DNA of 64,000 nucleotides from NCBI GenBank assembly GCA_022072175.1, contig JAJVIE010000013.1, forward strand, positions 27,930 through 91,929. The letters are read 5' to 3'. The notes under the pieces were generated by a model. It ran no database searches. It was given only the letters and a program-made list of their open reading frames with translations, and had not been told where the DNA came from. Shown piece by piece: positions 33,420-45,203 of the stretch. The DNA is from Candidatus Omnitrophota bacterium (GTDB taxonomy: Bacteria; Omnitrophota; Gorgyraeia; 2-02-FULL-51-18). The translations under genes and the position numbers were made by a program. The number at the start of each line of letters is the position of its first letter. Position 1 is the stretch's first letter.

Positions 33420-34127
33420 TCAATCGCCTGAAGAGACGTAGCCTCGGTTGGGCGCTGAAGAGCGTTGAGCGGACAACTCGGTATCGGCCAACAGGCGTTT
33501 GCCGGAAGAGACGCCGAGCAGATCGTGCGTCAGGTCCGAGCTGATCGAACGGGCCGACAGCCAGATGCCGAAATACTCGCGTGCGAAATCCTGTCCGGGC
33601 ACCGTGATCACAGGCGAGCCGTTGCGCTCGAGCGTCGTACCCCTCTCCGGAGCGTAGACCAGCGCGTACTCGTCGCCCTTGTCGACGTCTTGATAGCAGG
33701 CGTTGAGCCGGTCCAGGCGCTCCCGGATCGCCGCCAGCCGCTGTTCCGGCAGACCGCGCAGGTTGTGTTCGGCCGCTTTGATGAGGTGTTGGCGGCCGAT
33801 CTTGCGGTGATAGCGGAGGACCAGGCGCTTGGGCACATCGGACAGCACGCCCTGAGCGCCCGAAGCGTCCATTGGAGCGTACAACGCCGCGGTGAAGAGC
33901 TTCATCCCGTAGTACCGGTACGTCGAGACGCCGCGCAGGGGCAGTTTGAGCGCGGCGGCGGTCTGATGGGCCGTGAAACACGTCCCGCTGAGACACACCG
34001 TTGGCTCGGGCATCGCGGAGATGGCCCCGGCGCTGTTGAGCCGGAGCGCGCACAACGCAAGGACGAGCGCCGCGCAGACCGCCGCGCGGATCGTTGAGCC
34101 AAGCACGCGAACCTGGCAAGGACTCAT
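33420..34127 (-). CDS. Chalcone-isomerase-like exported protein
   Basis: A 235-aa protein with a signal peptide (ALVLALCALRLNSAGA). The core STYRYYGMKLFTAALYAP and VPKRLVLRYHRKIGRQHLIKAAEHNLRG fits the bacterial chalcone-isomerase-like family, usually non-catalytic and possibly fatty-acid binding. It overlaps the response-regulator stop by four bases, forming a three-gene unit with the receiver and the CHASE kinase. Confidence 0.7.
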   Translation of the reverse strand: MSPCQVRVLGSTIRAAVCAALVLALCALRLNSAGAISAMPEPTVCLSGTCFTAHQTAAALKLPLRGVSTYRYYGMKLFTAALYAPMDASGAQGVLSDVPKRLVLRYHRKIGRQHLIKAAEHNLRGLPEQRLAAIRERLDRLNACYQDVDKGDEYALVYAPERGTTLERNGSPVITVPGQDFAREYFGIWLSARSISSDLTHDLLGVSSGKRLLADTELSAQRSSAPNRGYVSSGD

Positions 34128-34540
34128 GCGGCCCCCCTCTCCGCCCCGGTGACCGGCCCCGACAGCCCGATGAGCGCCTTGACCTTGCGGCGCAGATCCG
34201 CGGCGTCGAAGGGTTTGATCACATACGCGTCGGCCAGACCTTGCTCCAGTTGGTCCTTCTGGATGACCTCGGCGTTGGCCGTCACCAGGATGATCGGGAT
34301 GTTGCGGAGGTCCGGATCGGACTTGAAGTGTCGGCACGCCTGACGTCCGTCCATGATCGGCATCTGCAGGTCCATGATCACCAGGTCCGGTCTCGGAGTT
34401 CGACCCGCGGCCGCGATCGCCTCTCGGCCGTCGGAGACGCTCACGGCGCTATATCCCCAGGACTTCAGGCGGCTTTCCAGCATGAAGACCACGTCGGGTT
34501 CATCGTCGACGATGAGCACCACTTTGCGTTCGTTGTTCAT
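34124..34540 (-). CDS. CheY-like response regulator
   Basis: A 138-aa receiver domain: LIVDDEPDVVFML, phosphoacceptor in DLVIMDLQMPIMDG, switch Thr/Ser in ILVTANAE, and Lys-Pro in AYVIKPFDA. No output domain. Its ATG overlaps the stop of the upstream histidine kinase by four bases, so that kinase is the probable partner. Confidence 0.88.
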   Translation of the reverse strand: MNNERKVVLIVDDEPDVVFMLESRLKSWGYSAVSVSDGREAIAAAGRTPRPDLVIMDLQMPIMDGRQACRHFKSDPDLRNIPIILVTANAEVIQKDQLEQGLADAYVIKPFDAADLRRKVKALIGLSGPVTGAERGAA

Positions 34541-36993
34541 TGTACCCCCGCCGGCGGCTGGGTCGGAAGCCAGAACGAAAAGGTCGATCCTGTGCCGTAC
34601 GTGGACTCGACACCCACGCGGCCGCCGTGCAACTCCACGATCTTCTTGGAGATCGCAAGGCCCAGACCGGTGCCGGTCGCGCGGTGCGATTCGAGCCGTC
34701 CGATCTGAGCGAAGCTCTGGAAGATCCTCGGGATATCCTCCAGGTGCAGACCGATACCGGTGTCCTCCACCGAGACCGTCACGCAGCCCTGCTCGAACCG
34801 CGTGCGGATCGTGATCCGGCCCGTGTCCGTGAACTTGACCGCGTTGGCGACGTAGTTCATGAGCACCTGAGTGATCTTGTCCTTGTCCAGCATCACACGC
34901 GGCAGGTCACCGGACAGGTCCGTCACCAGCTCCAAGGACTTGGACTCCGCCAGGGCCACGAAGCTCGGCAGGGCCTCGCGGATCAGGTCGTTGAGGGACT
35001 GCTCGGACAGATGCAGCTCGTGACGCCCCGACTCGAGCTTCTGGAAGTCCAGCACGTCGTTGATCATGCGGGACAGACGGTCGACGTTGCGGTGGGCGGT
35101 CGTCAGACAACGCATCTGCATGTCGTTGAGCGTCCCCGTAGGTCCGTCGAGCACGATGGAGATGCCTTCCTTGATGACGGTCAGCGGCGTACGCAGTTCA
35201 TGCGAGACGATCGAGATGAACTCGGACTTGGCCTTCATCGCCTCGAGGATCTTGTTCTCCGCGTACTCCGCCCGGCGACGCGCCTCCTCGGTGTCCTGAA
35301 GGATATTGAGGATGGTCGCTTTCTGTTCCTTGAGCAGCTCGGTCTGACGGGCCAGGTCCATGGCCAGCTGGTCCTTGGCATGGAACTGGTTCTCGAGCGT
35401 CGTCTTGGCCATGTGCAGCTCAGCGGTCCTCTCGTCCACGAGCCTGAGAACCTCCGTCGTCTGCCCGGTGATGACCAGCAGGAACGAGCTCAGGATCGCC
35501 GTGAACAGGAACCCCGAGAACAGCATGAACCAGATCGCCCAGGTCCGATAGCGCACGAGGAACGCCCGTGCGGGCTCGATCTCCAGGTCCCATATCCGGT
35601 CAAGTACGTTGAGACGGCGCGTGTGACGCCAGGGGTTCGGAGGGTCCGCGGTGTCGGTGTTGGTGTAGATCGGTCGGCGCTCGCCCTCGGAGAGCACGTC
35701 GTAGACCCGGACGTTCATGAGGTGGCCGGCGGGGTCAAGGACCCTATCCATCATGGAACGGACCGTATAGATGGACACCAGACAACCGCGGAAAGCCGCT
35801 CGACGCCCCTCGAGCGTGTCGATCCGGGCGCCTTTCATATAGACGGGAACCGCGATCAAGAGCATCGCGTTGGATTCGGTATCCTGGGCCAGCTTGGGTA
35901 GGACGCTCGCCGTCATACTGCCGGAGTCGCGGGCCTTGAGCAAATACTCGCGTCGCTGGGCGCTGTGCGCCAGATCGAGGCCGAGCGCCGCCTCGTTGCC
36001 TTGATAAGGTTGGACGTAGTAGATAGGCAGGTGAAAGTCCCTGGCTTGGGCCGGGACCAGCACCCCTTTCTCATCGATCTCCTTGAGCGAGAAGGCTCCA
36101 TGACCGCTTTCGCGCGCTTCGCGCACGAGCTCGTCCACGCTGTCGGGCGTGACCAGGGGCACCCACTCCAGAGCGCGGATGCTCCGTCGTTTGTGCAGGG
36201 TATGTTGCACGAAATCCGCGAACTCCTCGCGCGAGACGTGCTGTGAGCTGTCATAGAAGCTCTTCAAGGCCATCAACTCATCGGCGTAGTCGGAGATCTT
36301 GGACTCCGCCCTAGTGTGGAACTCATGAACGATATTGCCGAACTCCGAGCGTACACGGGCTTCTTCGACACGCACGATGTAGACGTGGATCATCCACATC
36401 GCACTGAGCGTCACCATGATCGGCAGCGCCAGATGCCAACGGCGCGCTTTCCAGATATCCTTGGGACGTCCGATCCAAGCCAGAGCCAACGGCGTGAAGA
36501 GGACCGCGCCGGTCGCGTCGCCGGCCCACCAGACAAGGGCATTGAGCGTGTATTGGTCGACCGGGATGCGTCCTGCCGCGCATAAGAGCGTCGTGCCCGA
36601 CAGCGGGCTCACAAGACAGGCGGACAGCGTCAACACGATGAAACGCAGGATATCCCCCGGATGAGTCAGGCGCAGACCATCGCGCAGGAAGACGCGCAGA
36701 AGCTTGGCACAGACCGCTGTTTGGGCAACGGACCCGATCGCGATCCCCACGGCGATGAGCGTGGACAACGGCCATCCGGCAGTGTCGCCGGATGTCATGA
36801 CATTGGCGAGCACGGATCCCACGAAGATGCCGATAAGCATGCGAGGGCCATAGGCGAGCGTGAACGCCAGCGCCGCACCGGCCGCCGGCCAGATCGGAGA
36901 AGCATACCCAGGAGGCACCGCAAGATACAGTGCCAACCGTGCGAGCGCGTAGTACAGCACGGCGATGACGAGGGTTCTTTTGAACAGCCTCAT
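34537..36993 (-). CDS. Membrane sensor histidine kinase with MASE1 and CHASE domains
   Basis: An 818-aa protein. N-terminal MASE1-like membrane region of about eight helices (ALYLAVPPGYASPIWPAAGAALAF, GTTLLCAAGRIPVDQYTLN). Then a CHASE extracellular domain (RSIRALEWVPLVTPDSVDELVRE, GALGLDLAHSAQR), a last helix, and a coiled coil. The kinase core follows: HisKA ISIVSHELRTPLTV and HATPase EDTGIGLHLEDI and GTGLGLAISKKIVELHGG. It likely senses a small molecule outside the membrane. The start follows a promoter at 37101-37129. Confidence 0.88.
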   Translation of the reverse strand: MRLFKRTLVIAVLYYALARLALYLAVPPGYASPIWPAAGAALAFTLAYGPRMLIGIFVGSVLANVMTSGDTAGWPLSTLIAVGIAIGSVAQTAVCAKLLRVFLRDGLRLTHPGDILRFIVLTLSACLVSPLSGTTLLCAAGRIPVDQYTLNALVWWAGDATGAVLFTPLALAWIGRPKDIWKARRWHLALPIMVTLSAMWMIHVYIVRVEEARVRSEFGNIVHEFHTRAESKISDYADELMALKSFYDSSQHVSREEFADFVQHTLHKRRSIRALEWVPLVTPDSVDELVREARESGHGAFSLKEIDEKGVLVPAQARDFHLPIYYVQPYQGNEAALGLDLAHSAQRREYLLKARDSGSMTASVLPKLAQDTESNAMLLIAVPVYMKGARIDTLEGRRAAFRGCLVSIYTVRSMMDRVLDPAGHLMNVRVYDVLSEGERRPIYTNTDTADPPNPWRHTRRLNVLDRIWDLEIEPARAFLVRYRTWAIWFMLFSGFLFTAILSSFLLVITGQTTEVLRLVDERTAELHMAKTTLENQFHAKDQLAMDLARQTELLKEQKATILNILQDTEEARRRAEYAENKILEAMKAKSEFISIVSHELRTPLTVIKEGISIVLDGPTGTLNDMQMRCLTTAHRNVDRLSRMINDVLDFQKLESGRHELHLSEQSLNDLIREALPSFVALAESKSLELVTDLSGDLPRVMLDKDKITQVLMNYVANAVKFTDTGRITIRTRFEQGCVTVSVEDTGIGLHLEDIPRIFQSFAQIGRLESHRATGTGLGLAISKKIVELHGGRVGVESTYGTGSTFSFWLPTQPPAGVQ

Positions 36994-37100
36994 AGGGCTT
37001 GGTCGCCGTGGCGGGCTTCGACCCGGATCGCACACAGGGTTGCAACGGCTGTGCCGATCCGTGAAACGGGAACGCGATGGGTGGTTTTCATGACTATAAA

Positions 37101-37129
37101 AATATACATTAGTTACTATTACTAAGCAA
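37101..37129 (-). promoter_or_regulatory. Sigma-70 promoter of the CHASE kinase operon
   Basis: On the minus strand: TTGCTT, 17 bases, TATATT, in a strongly AT-rich patch. The predicted start is near 37094, leaving a leader of about 100 nt before the kinase ATG. Confidence 0.55.
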
Positions 37130-37166
37130 TAGTATCTAATAATTACTTTAATTCAGCAGTCATTAT

Positions 37167-37202
37167 GGACTCAGTCCCAACCTGTCTCCGCGGACTGAGT
37201 CC
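37167..37202. repeat. Paired palindromes 3' of the RAYT gene
   Basis: GGACTCAGTCC at 37167-37177 and GGACTGAGTCC at 37192-37202 lie 25 bp apart, start to start. Together they can form an 11-bp stem with a 14-nt loop; each is also a small palindrome around one central base. The same pair with the same spacing flanks the other side of the transposase. Confidence 0.7.
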
Positions 37203-37224
37203 AAATAGCACCTACAGGATGCAG

Positions 37225-37797
37225 TTAACTTATAATCGTAGCGATCTGTTCCCGTTCGATGGTCACGTACGCCCTGTAGATGGTTTGGCGATGGGATCGC
37301 CGATCCGAAAGCGCCAGATAGGCCGGTGATTCGGTAAGTAGTGCGTTAGGTTTGCCTTCCGCGTAGAACAGATAGCTTGAATACAAGTAGTCCCCCACCT
37401 CGGATACGATCTTCGCGTCGACCGGATTGCGCTCGATATAGCGACCGCACTCCAGTAGATAGGAATCAGTATCGATCGGGATGCTCGCGAAATTGCGCCT
37501 GAAAACCTGTTCCGACCAAGCATACCTTTTGCAGTAATAGTAAGCGTAACGTCTTTGGACCGAATGCGCGAGCTTGCTGAGCAAGCGCAGTTCCGTAGCC
37601 CGTAGAATGAAATGGGCGTGGTTTTCCATGATGCAATAATGGTAGACCTGAATGTCATACATCTCAGAATACTGTTTCACAAAACCTAGATACGCCTCGC
37701 AATCATTCTTGCTATGGAAGATCTTCTTCTTGTTAACCCCTCGGACCATGAAGTGATAGACACCACTCGGACTGATCTGGCGCGGTTTTCTGGGCAT
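37225..37797 (-). CDS. RAYT: REP-associated Y1 (IS200-like) transposase
   Basis: A 190-aa Y1 transposase. The HUH motif is HYCIMENHAHFILRA (His-x-His) and the catalytic Tyr region is HSVQRRYAYYYCKRYAWSEQVF; the tail ECGRYIERNPVDAKIV is typical of RAYTs. GC is visibly lower than around it (26 of 60 in the line from 37501), a sign of foreign origin. Strong AAGGAGGG precedes the ATG. The flanking palindromes are the likely recognition sites. Confidence 0.88.
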   Translation of the reverse strand: MPRKPRQISPSGVYHFMVRGVNKKKIFHSKNDCEAYLGFVKQYSEMYDIQVYHYCIMENHAHFILRATELRLLSKLAHSVQRRYAYYYCKRYAWSEQVFRRNFASIPIDTDSYLLECGRYIERNPVDAKIVSEVGDYLYSSYLFYAEGKPNALLTESPAYLALSDRRSHRQTIYRAYVTIEREQIATIIS

Positions 37798-37888
37798 AGA
37801 ACCCTCCTTGCTATACAGGGCGCTGTGGGAGGGTATTTTCGTTCAGATATTTTGGTTATCGACTAACTACACCCTTTTTGGGCACTTC

Positions 37889-37924
37889 GGACTCAGTCCG
37901 AATAGGCCAGCCGGGACTGAGTCC
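37889..37924. repeat. Paired palindromes 5' of the RAYT gene
   Basis: GGACTCAGTCC at 37889-37899 (inside the longer palindrome TTCGGACTCAGTCCGAA) and GGACTGAGTCC at 37914-37924, again 25 bp apart, with a 14-nt interior. It mirrors the pair at 37167-37202. The rest of the 238-bp spacer to the tRNA shows nothing else recognisable. Confidence 0.7.
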
Positions 37925-37996
37925 CGCTGAGCGGGGGTGCTCTTCAGCTACCGGCAGTGGCGCGCTTGTTTGGAGTCCCCGACGGTTTGCTAATGA

Positions 37997-38032
37997 AAAA
38001 TGCCGCCTCACCTGACGGTGAAGCGGCATTTT
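37997..38032 (-). terminator. Rho-independent terminator of tRNA-Asp
   Basis: Read on the minus strand, AAAATGCCGC pairs with GCGGCATTTT and an inner TCACC/GGTGA stem extends it; the hairpin ends in a T run. It begins four bases after the tRNA CCA end. The A/T tracts on both sides could also let it work in the other direction. Confidence 0.8.
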
Positions 38033-38035
38033 CAA

Positions 38036-38113
38036 TGGCGGAGCCAAAGGGATTCGAACCCTCGATCTCCTGCGTGACAGGCAGGCGCTTTAAACCAGCT
38101 AAGCTATGGCTCC
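38036..38113 (-). tRNA. tRNA-Asp (anticodon GTC)
   Basis: The minus strand folds as a cloverleaf: acceptor GGAGCCA pairing with TGGCTCC, anticodon stem CTGCC/GGCAG-type with loop CTGTCAC giving anticodon GTC, and T-arm GAGGGTTCGAATCCCTT. The 3' CCA is encoded. It lies downstream of the atp operon and has its own terminator. Confidence 0.92.
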
Positions 38114-38141
38114 AAAAATCATGTCCCGCCCCAAGGGGCGG
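38114..38141 (-). terminator. Possible terminator after the atp operon
   Basis: CCGCCCC-AA-GGGGCGG (38126-38141) forms a strong short hairpin; a TTTTT run follows nine bases later on the minus strand, immediately before the tRNA. The gap between stem and T run weakens the call. A separate palindrome GGGCTAG-T-CTAGCCC sits at 38154-38168. Confidence 0.35.
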
Positions 38142-38212
38142 ATCGCGCGACGGGGGCTAGTCTAGCCCAAACCCGCACCAGTTTCAAGACCGGCCGGACG
38201 CGCCCCGCGGCC

Positions 38213-38485
38213 CTACTCGGCGTTGCGATCGACCCGGTCGGTCAGCACCAGCACGCGGTTGTTCTGCACCTCGAGGAAACCTCCCTCGATCCGAAAGCCC
38301 TGCGTGCGGCCCTCGGCGTCGCGGTAGGTGAGATCCCCGGCTCCGATGGTGGTCACCAGCGGCGCATGGTCCCTGAGGATCCCCAGATAGCCGAGCGTGC
38401 CCGGGGCCACGACAGACTGCACGCGGCCTTCATAGAAGACCTCGTCCGGTGTGATGACCTTGAGCGTGATCGGTGCGTCGGCCAT
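38213..38485 (-). CDS. atpC: ATP synthase epsilon subunit, C-terminal domain absent
   Basis: A 90-aa protein covering only the N-terminal beta-sandwich of epsilon (ITLKVITPDEVFYEGRVQSVVAPGTLGYLGILRDHAPLV, then FRIEGGFLEVQNNRVLVLTD). The family is usually 130-140 aa; the helical hairpin that inhibits ATP hydrolysis is missing, with a clean stop (RVDRNAE). It is the last gene of the operon, nine bases after atpD. Confidence 0.93.
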   Translation of the reverse strand: MADAPITLKVITPDEVFYEGRVQSVVAPGTLGYLGILRDHAPLVTTIGAGDLTYRDAEGRTQGFRIEGGFLEVQNNRVLVLTDRVDRNAE

Positions 38486-38493
38486 GACCGTCC

Positions 38494-40832
<2,339 letters not shown>

Positions 40833-40858
40833 GTGCCTGTCCTTCTTTCTTGCGGTGC

Positions 40859-40874
40859 GGCGCCCGCGGGCGCC
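40859..40874. repeat. Intergenic palindrome between atpA and atpG
   Basis: GGCGCCCGCGGGCGCC is a perfect 16-bp palindrome in the 45-bp atpA-atpG spacer. As RNA it could form a GC-rich stem-loop that affects mRNA stability or translation of atpG. Confidence 0.5.
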
Positions 40875-40877
40875 CTG

Positions 40878-42392
<1,515 letters not shown>

Positions 42393-42404
42393 GTTCGACT
42401 CCGT

Positions 42405-42965
42405 CTAGAACGTTTTGACCTGCAGGAGCTCCTGCTTCATGCGGCGGAGCTGTCCCGCCACGGATCCATCGAAAACCTTGTTACGGAACTTCAGCACCGC
42501 CCCGCCGAGGATGGACGGGTCGATGTGCTTCTTGAGCGTGATCTTACAGCCCGAGTACCTCTCGACCTGCTTGCGGATGCGCTCCTCGGCGTCGGCGTCC
42601 AGCGGAGCGGCGGTCCACACCTCGGCGTGGCCCTCGCCCTGCGAGGCGTCGGCGATCTTCTTGTACAGGTCGGCGATCTCCTGGATGAGGGCGAAACGCC
42701 CCTTGTCCAGCAGGACCGACACGAACCCGGCCAGCATCGAGGCGACCTGCCGGTCGCTCTCCTTGGACCAGACGGTGCGGACGAACTGCTTCTTCTGCTC
42801 CACCTTGACGTACGGATTGAGCAGGAAGCGCCGCACCTCGTCCGACTCGCGTACGGCCTGGGCGAACGCGCACAGGTCCGCCTCGACGGCGGCGTCCTTG
42901 CCGAGCTGGTGGGCCAGCTCGAACAGCGCGCGGGCGTAGCGTTCGGCGACCTGGACGTCCCTCAT
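42405..42965 (-). CDS. atpH: ATP synthase delta subunit
   Basis: A 186-aa peripheral-stalk subunit (OSCP homologue). The six-helix N-domain opens with VAERYARALFELAHQLGKDAAVEADL. The conserved C-terminal GCKITLKKHIDPSILGGAVLKFRNKVFDGSVAGQLRRMKQEL is present. It links F1 alpha subunits to subunit b. Confidence 0.94.
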   Translation of the reverse strand: MRDVQVAERYARALFELAHQLGKDAAVEADLCAFAQAVRESDEVRRFLLNPYVKVEQKKQFVRTVWSKESDRQVASMLAGFVSVLLDKGRFALIQEIADLYKKIADASQGEGHAEVWTAAPLDADAEERIRKQVERYSGCKITLKKHIDPSILGGAVLKFRNKVFDGSVAGQLRRMKQELLQVKTF

Positions 42966-42974
42966 GCGTTCTCC

Positions 42975-43463
42975 TTAGACCTTCTCGATCTGGCGGATGA
43001 AATCGTCCACCAGGCGTTTCTGAGTGGCCGTATCGAGCTTCTCTTTGAGGACCTTCTCGGCCAGCGTCGAGGAGATCTCCACGACGTCGTCGCGCAGGAC
43101 GATGCGCGCCTTGGCCAGGTCCTGCTCGATGTCGGCCTTGGCGCGGTCCACCAAGCGCTGGGCCTCGGTACGGGCCTGCGTCTGGATGTCGCGCGCGAGG
43201 TTCTGTCCGATCTGGGCGGCCTCCTGGATCTTCACGCGCGCCTCCTGCTCGATGTTCTCGAGCTTGGCGCGGTAGTCCTTCTCCAGAGCGGCCAGGCCCT
43301 GCTTGCGGCGCTCGAGATCGGCGAGCGTCTCCTCGATGTTCTTACGGCGAGCGTCGATGACGCCCAGGAGGTGTCCCCAAGCCAGTTTTTTGAGCATCCA
43401 AAAAACGGCCAGGAACCCCAGGATCTGGACGATGATCTCGCTTAGGATCTGTCGATTGTCCAC
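42975..43463 (-). CDS. atpF: ATP synthase b subunit
   Basis: A 162-aa protein: one N-terminal transmembrane helix (IIVQILGFLAVFWMLKKLAWGHLL) followed by a long charged coiled coil (RRKNIEETLADLERRKQGLAALEKDY, RLVDRAKADIEQDLAKARIVL). Only one b-type gene is present, so the stator is probably a b homodimer. Confidence 0.93.
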   Translation of the reverse strand: MDNRQILSEIIVQILGFLAVFWMLKKLAWGHLLGVIDARRKNIEETLADLERRKQGLAALEKDYRAKLENIEQEARVKIQEAAQIGQNLARDIQTQARTEAQRLVDRAKADIEQDLAKARIVLRDDVVEISSTLAEKVLKEKLDTATQKRLVDDFIRQIEKV

Positions 43464-43490
43464 GGTACGGACCTCACTTGGAGCGTCGGC

Positions 43491-43517
43491 CCGTCCCGGC
43501 CCCTACGGCCGGGACGG
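43491..43517. repeat. Hairpin between atpE and atpF
   Basis: CCGTCCCGGCC and GGCCGGGACGG form a perfect 11-bp stem around a five-base loop, with no T run. It lies in the 70-bp spacer immediately downstream of the c-subunit gene and may protect the upstream message or lower readthrough. Confidence 0.6.
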
Positions 43518-43533
43518 ACGGGACGGCTCGGTC

Positions 43534-43767
43534 TTAGGCGATCTTGCCCGAGAGAACGAACACGACGACCAGCACGTAGATCGTCAGAGCTTCGATCAGC
43601 GCGCAGCCGGCCATCATGTTGACGAGGATCTTGCCGGAGGCCTCGGGCTGACGGGCGGTGGCTTCCATCGCGCTCGAGACGGCGCGGCCGAGACCGAGGG
43701 CCGAACCGAAAGCGGCCACGCACAGGGCCACGGGAAGGAAGATCGCGAGAGCAGTCTGGTACGTCAT
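43534..43767 (-). CDS. atpE: ATP synthase c subunit (proton-binding ring)
   Basis: A 77-aa two-helix hairpin. Helix 1 contains [23 protein letters not shown] with the polar-loop RQPE; helix 2 carries the ion-binding Glu59 in [14 protein letters not shown]. The Na+-binding pattern (Gln in helix 1, Glu-Ser pair in helix 2) is absent, so proton coupling is likely. The ATG at 43767 follows GAGGAGGT at ten bases. Confidence 0.95.
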   Translation of the reverse strand: MTYQTALAIFLPVALCVAAFGSALGLGRAVSSAMEATARQPEASGKILVNMMAGCALIEALTIYVLVVVFVLSGKIA

Positions 43768-43807
43768 AACGGGTGTTACCTCCTCTTTACGTTGTGGATG
43801 ATACCGC

Positions 43808-43829
43808 CGCCGGCCGCCCACGGCCGGCG
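43808..43829. repeat. Hairpin between atpB and atpE
   Basis: CGCCGGCCG-CCCA-CGGCCGGCG is a perfect nine-bp stem with a four-base loop in the 72-bp spacer just upstream of the c-subunit gene. With the hairpin at 43491-43517 it brackets atpE. Confidence 0.6.
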
Positions 43830-43839
43830 AGAGTCCTGC

Positions 43840-44805
43840 CTAGTGAGCCGCCTTGGCCGGAGCGTGGCCGTGCTTGCCGTGGCCATGCTCCTCCTCGCCG
43901 TGATGCTCGTGATCGCCGTGAGGCAGCATCATCGCGATGTAGACGGTGCTCAAGAGGGTGAATACAAAAGCCTGGATCGCCCCCATCATGATCGACAGGA
44001 GCAGGAACGGGAAATGAAGCGGCAGTCCGCCCGGCACCGGCAGGAACGACAGCGTGCCGATACCCAGACCGATGAAGACCGCCAGGAGCACATGCTCTCC
44101 GGAGATGTTGCCGTACAGACGGAACGCCAGGCTCAGCGGCTTGGCGAACTCTCCGATGACGTGCAGGACGAACATGAGCGGCGACAGCACCCAGCCGAAA
44201 GCGTCCCTCGGCGTGCCCGCCATGTGGTCGAGGTAGCCGACGATGCCCTGGCGCGTGATGCCGATGTACTGGACGTAGACGAAGACGCACAGCGCCAGAG
44301 CGCCGGTCGTCGTCGGGATGGGCAGGGTGATGCCGCCGGCGGTCAGCGTCATGGAGTTGGCCGTCGGCGCGTGCAGGAGCGGCACCAGGCCCATGAGGTT
44401 CATCGTCAGGATATAGAGGAAAACACTGCCCAGGAACGGCGCGTAGCGGCGCGCTTCCTGCGGTCCGAGGATGCCGGAGACGAAGCCGAGCAGCATCTCC
44501 ACGATGGACTCGCACACCGACTGCAGGCGGCCGGGCACCACCTGGGTCCGGCGGGCGGCCTTACCGAAGATATAAGCGATGACCGCGATCACGACCAGCC
44601 CGAAGAAGAGGTTCTGATAGCGTGTGGCGGCCTCGGCGATCGGGCCGTGCACGGTCTGCTCGATCAGCGAAACGAGATTGAGGACGTGCAGGGACGGGCC
44701 GTCACCATGTCCGGCGTGTCCGGCGCCGTGCGCGGCCTCGGCATGCTCCGCAGCGTGGCCTGCGGCTTCGGTGGCGGCATAGGCGACGGACTCGAACCAG
44801 CTCAT
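43840..44805 (-). CDS. atpB: ATP synthase a subunit with His-rich ends
   Basis: A 321-aa proton-channel subunit. The essential Arg lies in FAKPLSLAFRLYGNISGEHV (Arg in LAFRLYGN). Both ends are unusual: the N-terminus has about eight His among Ala/Gly/Glu (AAGHAAEHAEAAHGAGHAGH), and the C-terminus ends PHGDHEHHGEEEHGHGKHGH. The second tail may bind metal. The start overlaps the preceding gene stop by four bases. Confidence 0.95.
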   Translation of the reverse strand: MSWFESVAYAATEAAGHAAEHAEAAHGAGHAGHGDGPSLHVLNLVSLIEQTVHGPIAEAATRYQNLFFGLVVIAVIAYIFGKAARRTQVVPGRLQSVCESIVEMLLGFVSGILGPQEARRYAPFLGSVFLYILTMNLMGLVPLLHAPTANSMTLTAGGITLPIPTTTGALALCVFVYVQYIGITRQGIVGYLDHMAGTPRDAFGWVLSPLMFVLHVIGEFAKPLSLAFRLYGNISGEHVLLAVFIGLGIGTLSFLPVPGGLPLHFPFLLLSIMMGAIQAFVFTLLSTVYIAMMLPHGDHEHHGEEEHGHGKHGHAPAKAAH

Positions 44806-45203
44806 GAGAGCCTCTCGGGGCCGGCCATCTTACCGCTCAAATTGGCCTTCATCCAAGCGGCGCTCAACGCCACGAAGAACAGCCCCGTGCCGATGAGTAG
44901 CGCGGATACCGGGAAAGCACCGCTGCGCAGGATAAAAAACCCGGCCACGTAGAGCACCGGGAATTTGACGATCGACAGGAGAAGAACTTGGTCTTTTTTG
45001 TGGAACTGCGCATTGAGGCCGATATCGAGGAGGCGGAAGAGGAAATAACCGTTCAGGAACATCCAAGTATAGCCGACGAGCGTGCCTGCTGCGAACGCTG
45101 TCCGGCCCGCCGCGACGGCCCAACCCGCGACCGCGACGCAGACGACGGCGCCGATCACCGATACATTTTTATAAAAGTCATTTTGAACCGGCATTCCGGT
45201 CAT
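44802..45203 (-). CDS. ATP synthase-associated membrane protein (AtpI/AtpR-like)
   Basis: A 133-aa protein with about four transmembrane helices (VSVIGAVVCVAVAGWAVAAG, TLVGYTWMFLNGYFLFRLLD, FPVLYVAGFFIL, ALLIGTGLFFVAL). Position before atpB and topology fit the AtpI/uncI group that helps assemble the c ring or carries Mg2+. The start overlaps atpZ by 26 bases; an internal ATG at 45194 is also possible. Confidence 0.7.
   Translation of the reverse strand: MTGMPVQNDFYKNVSVIGAVVCVAVAGWAVAAGRTAFAAGTLVGYTWMFLNGYFLFRLLDIGLNAQFHKKDQVLLLSIVKFPVLYVAGFFILRSGAFPVSALLIGTGLFFVALSAAWMKANLSGKMAGPERLS

Noticed and set aside
43534..43767. Sodium-type ATP synthase c ring
   Set aside because: Helix 2 reads IEALTIY rather than the Glu-Ser-Thr Na+ pattern, and the helix-1 Gln is not in place.
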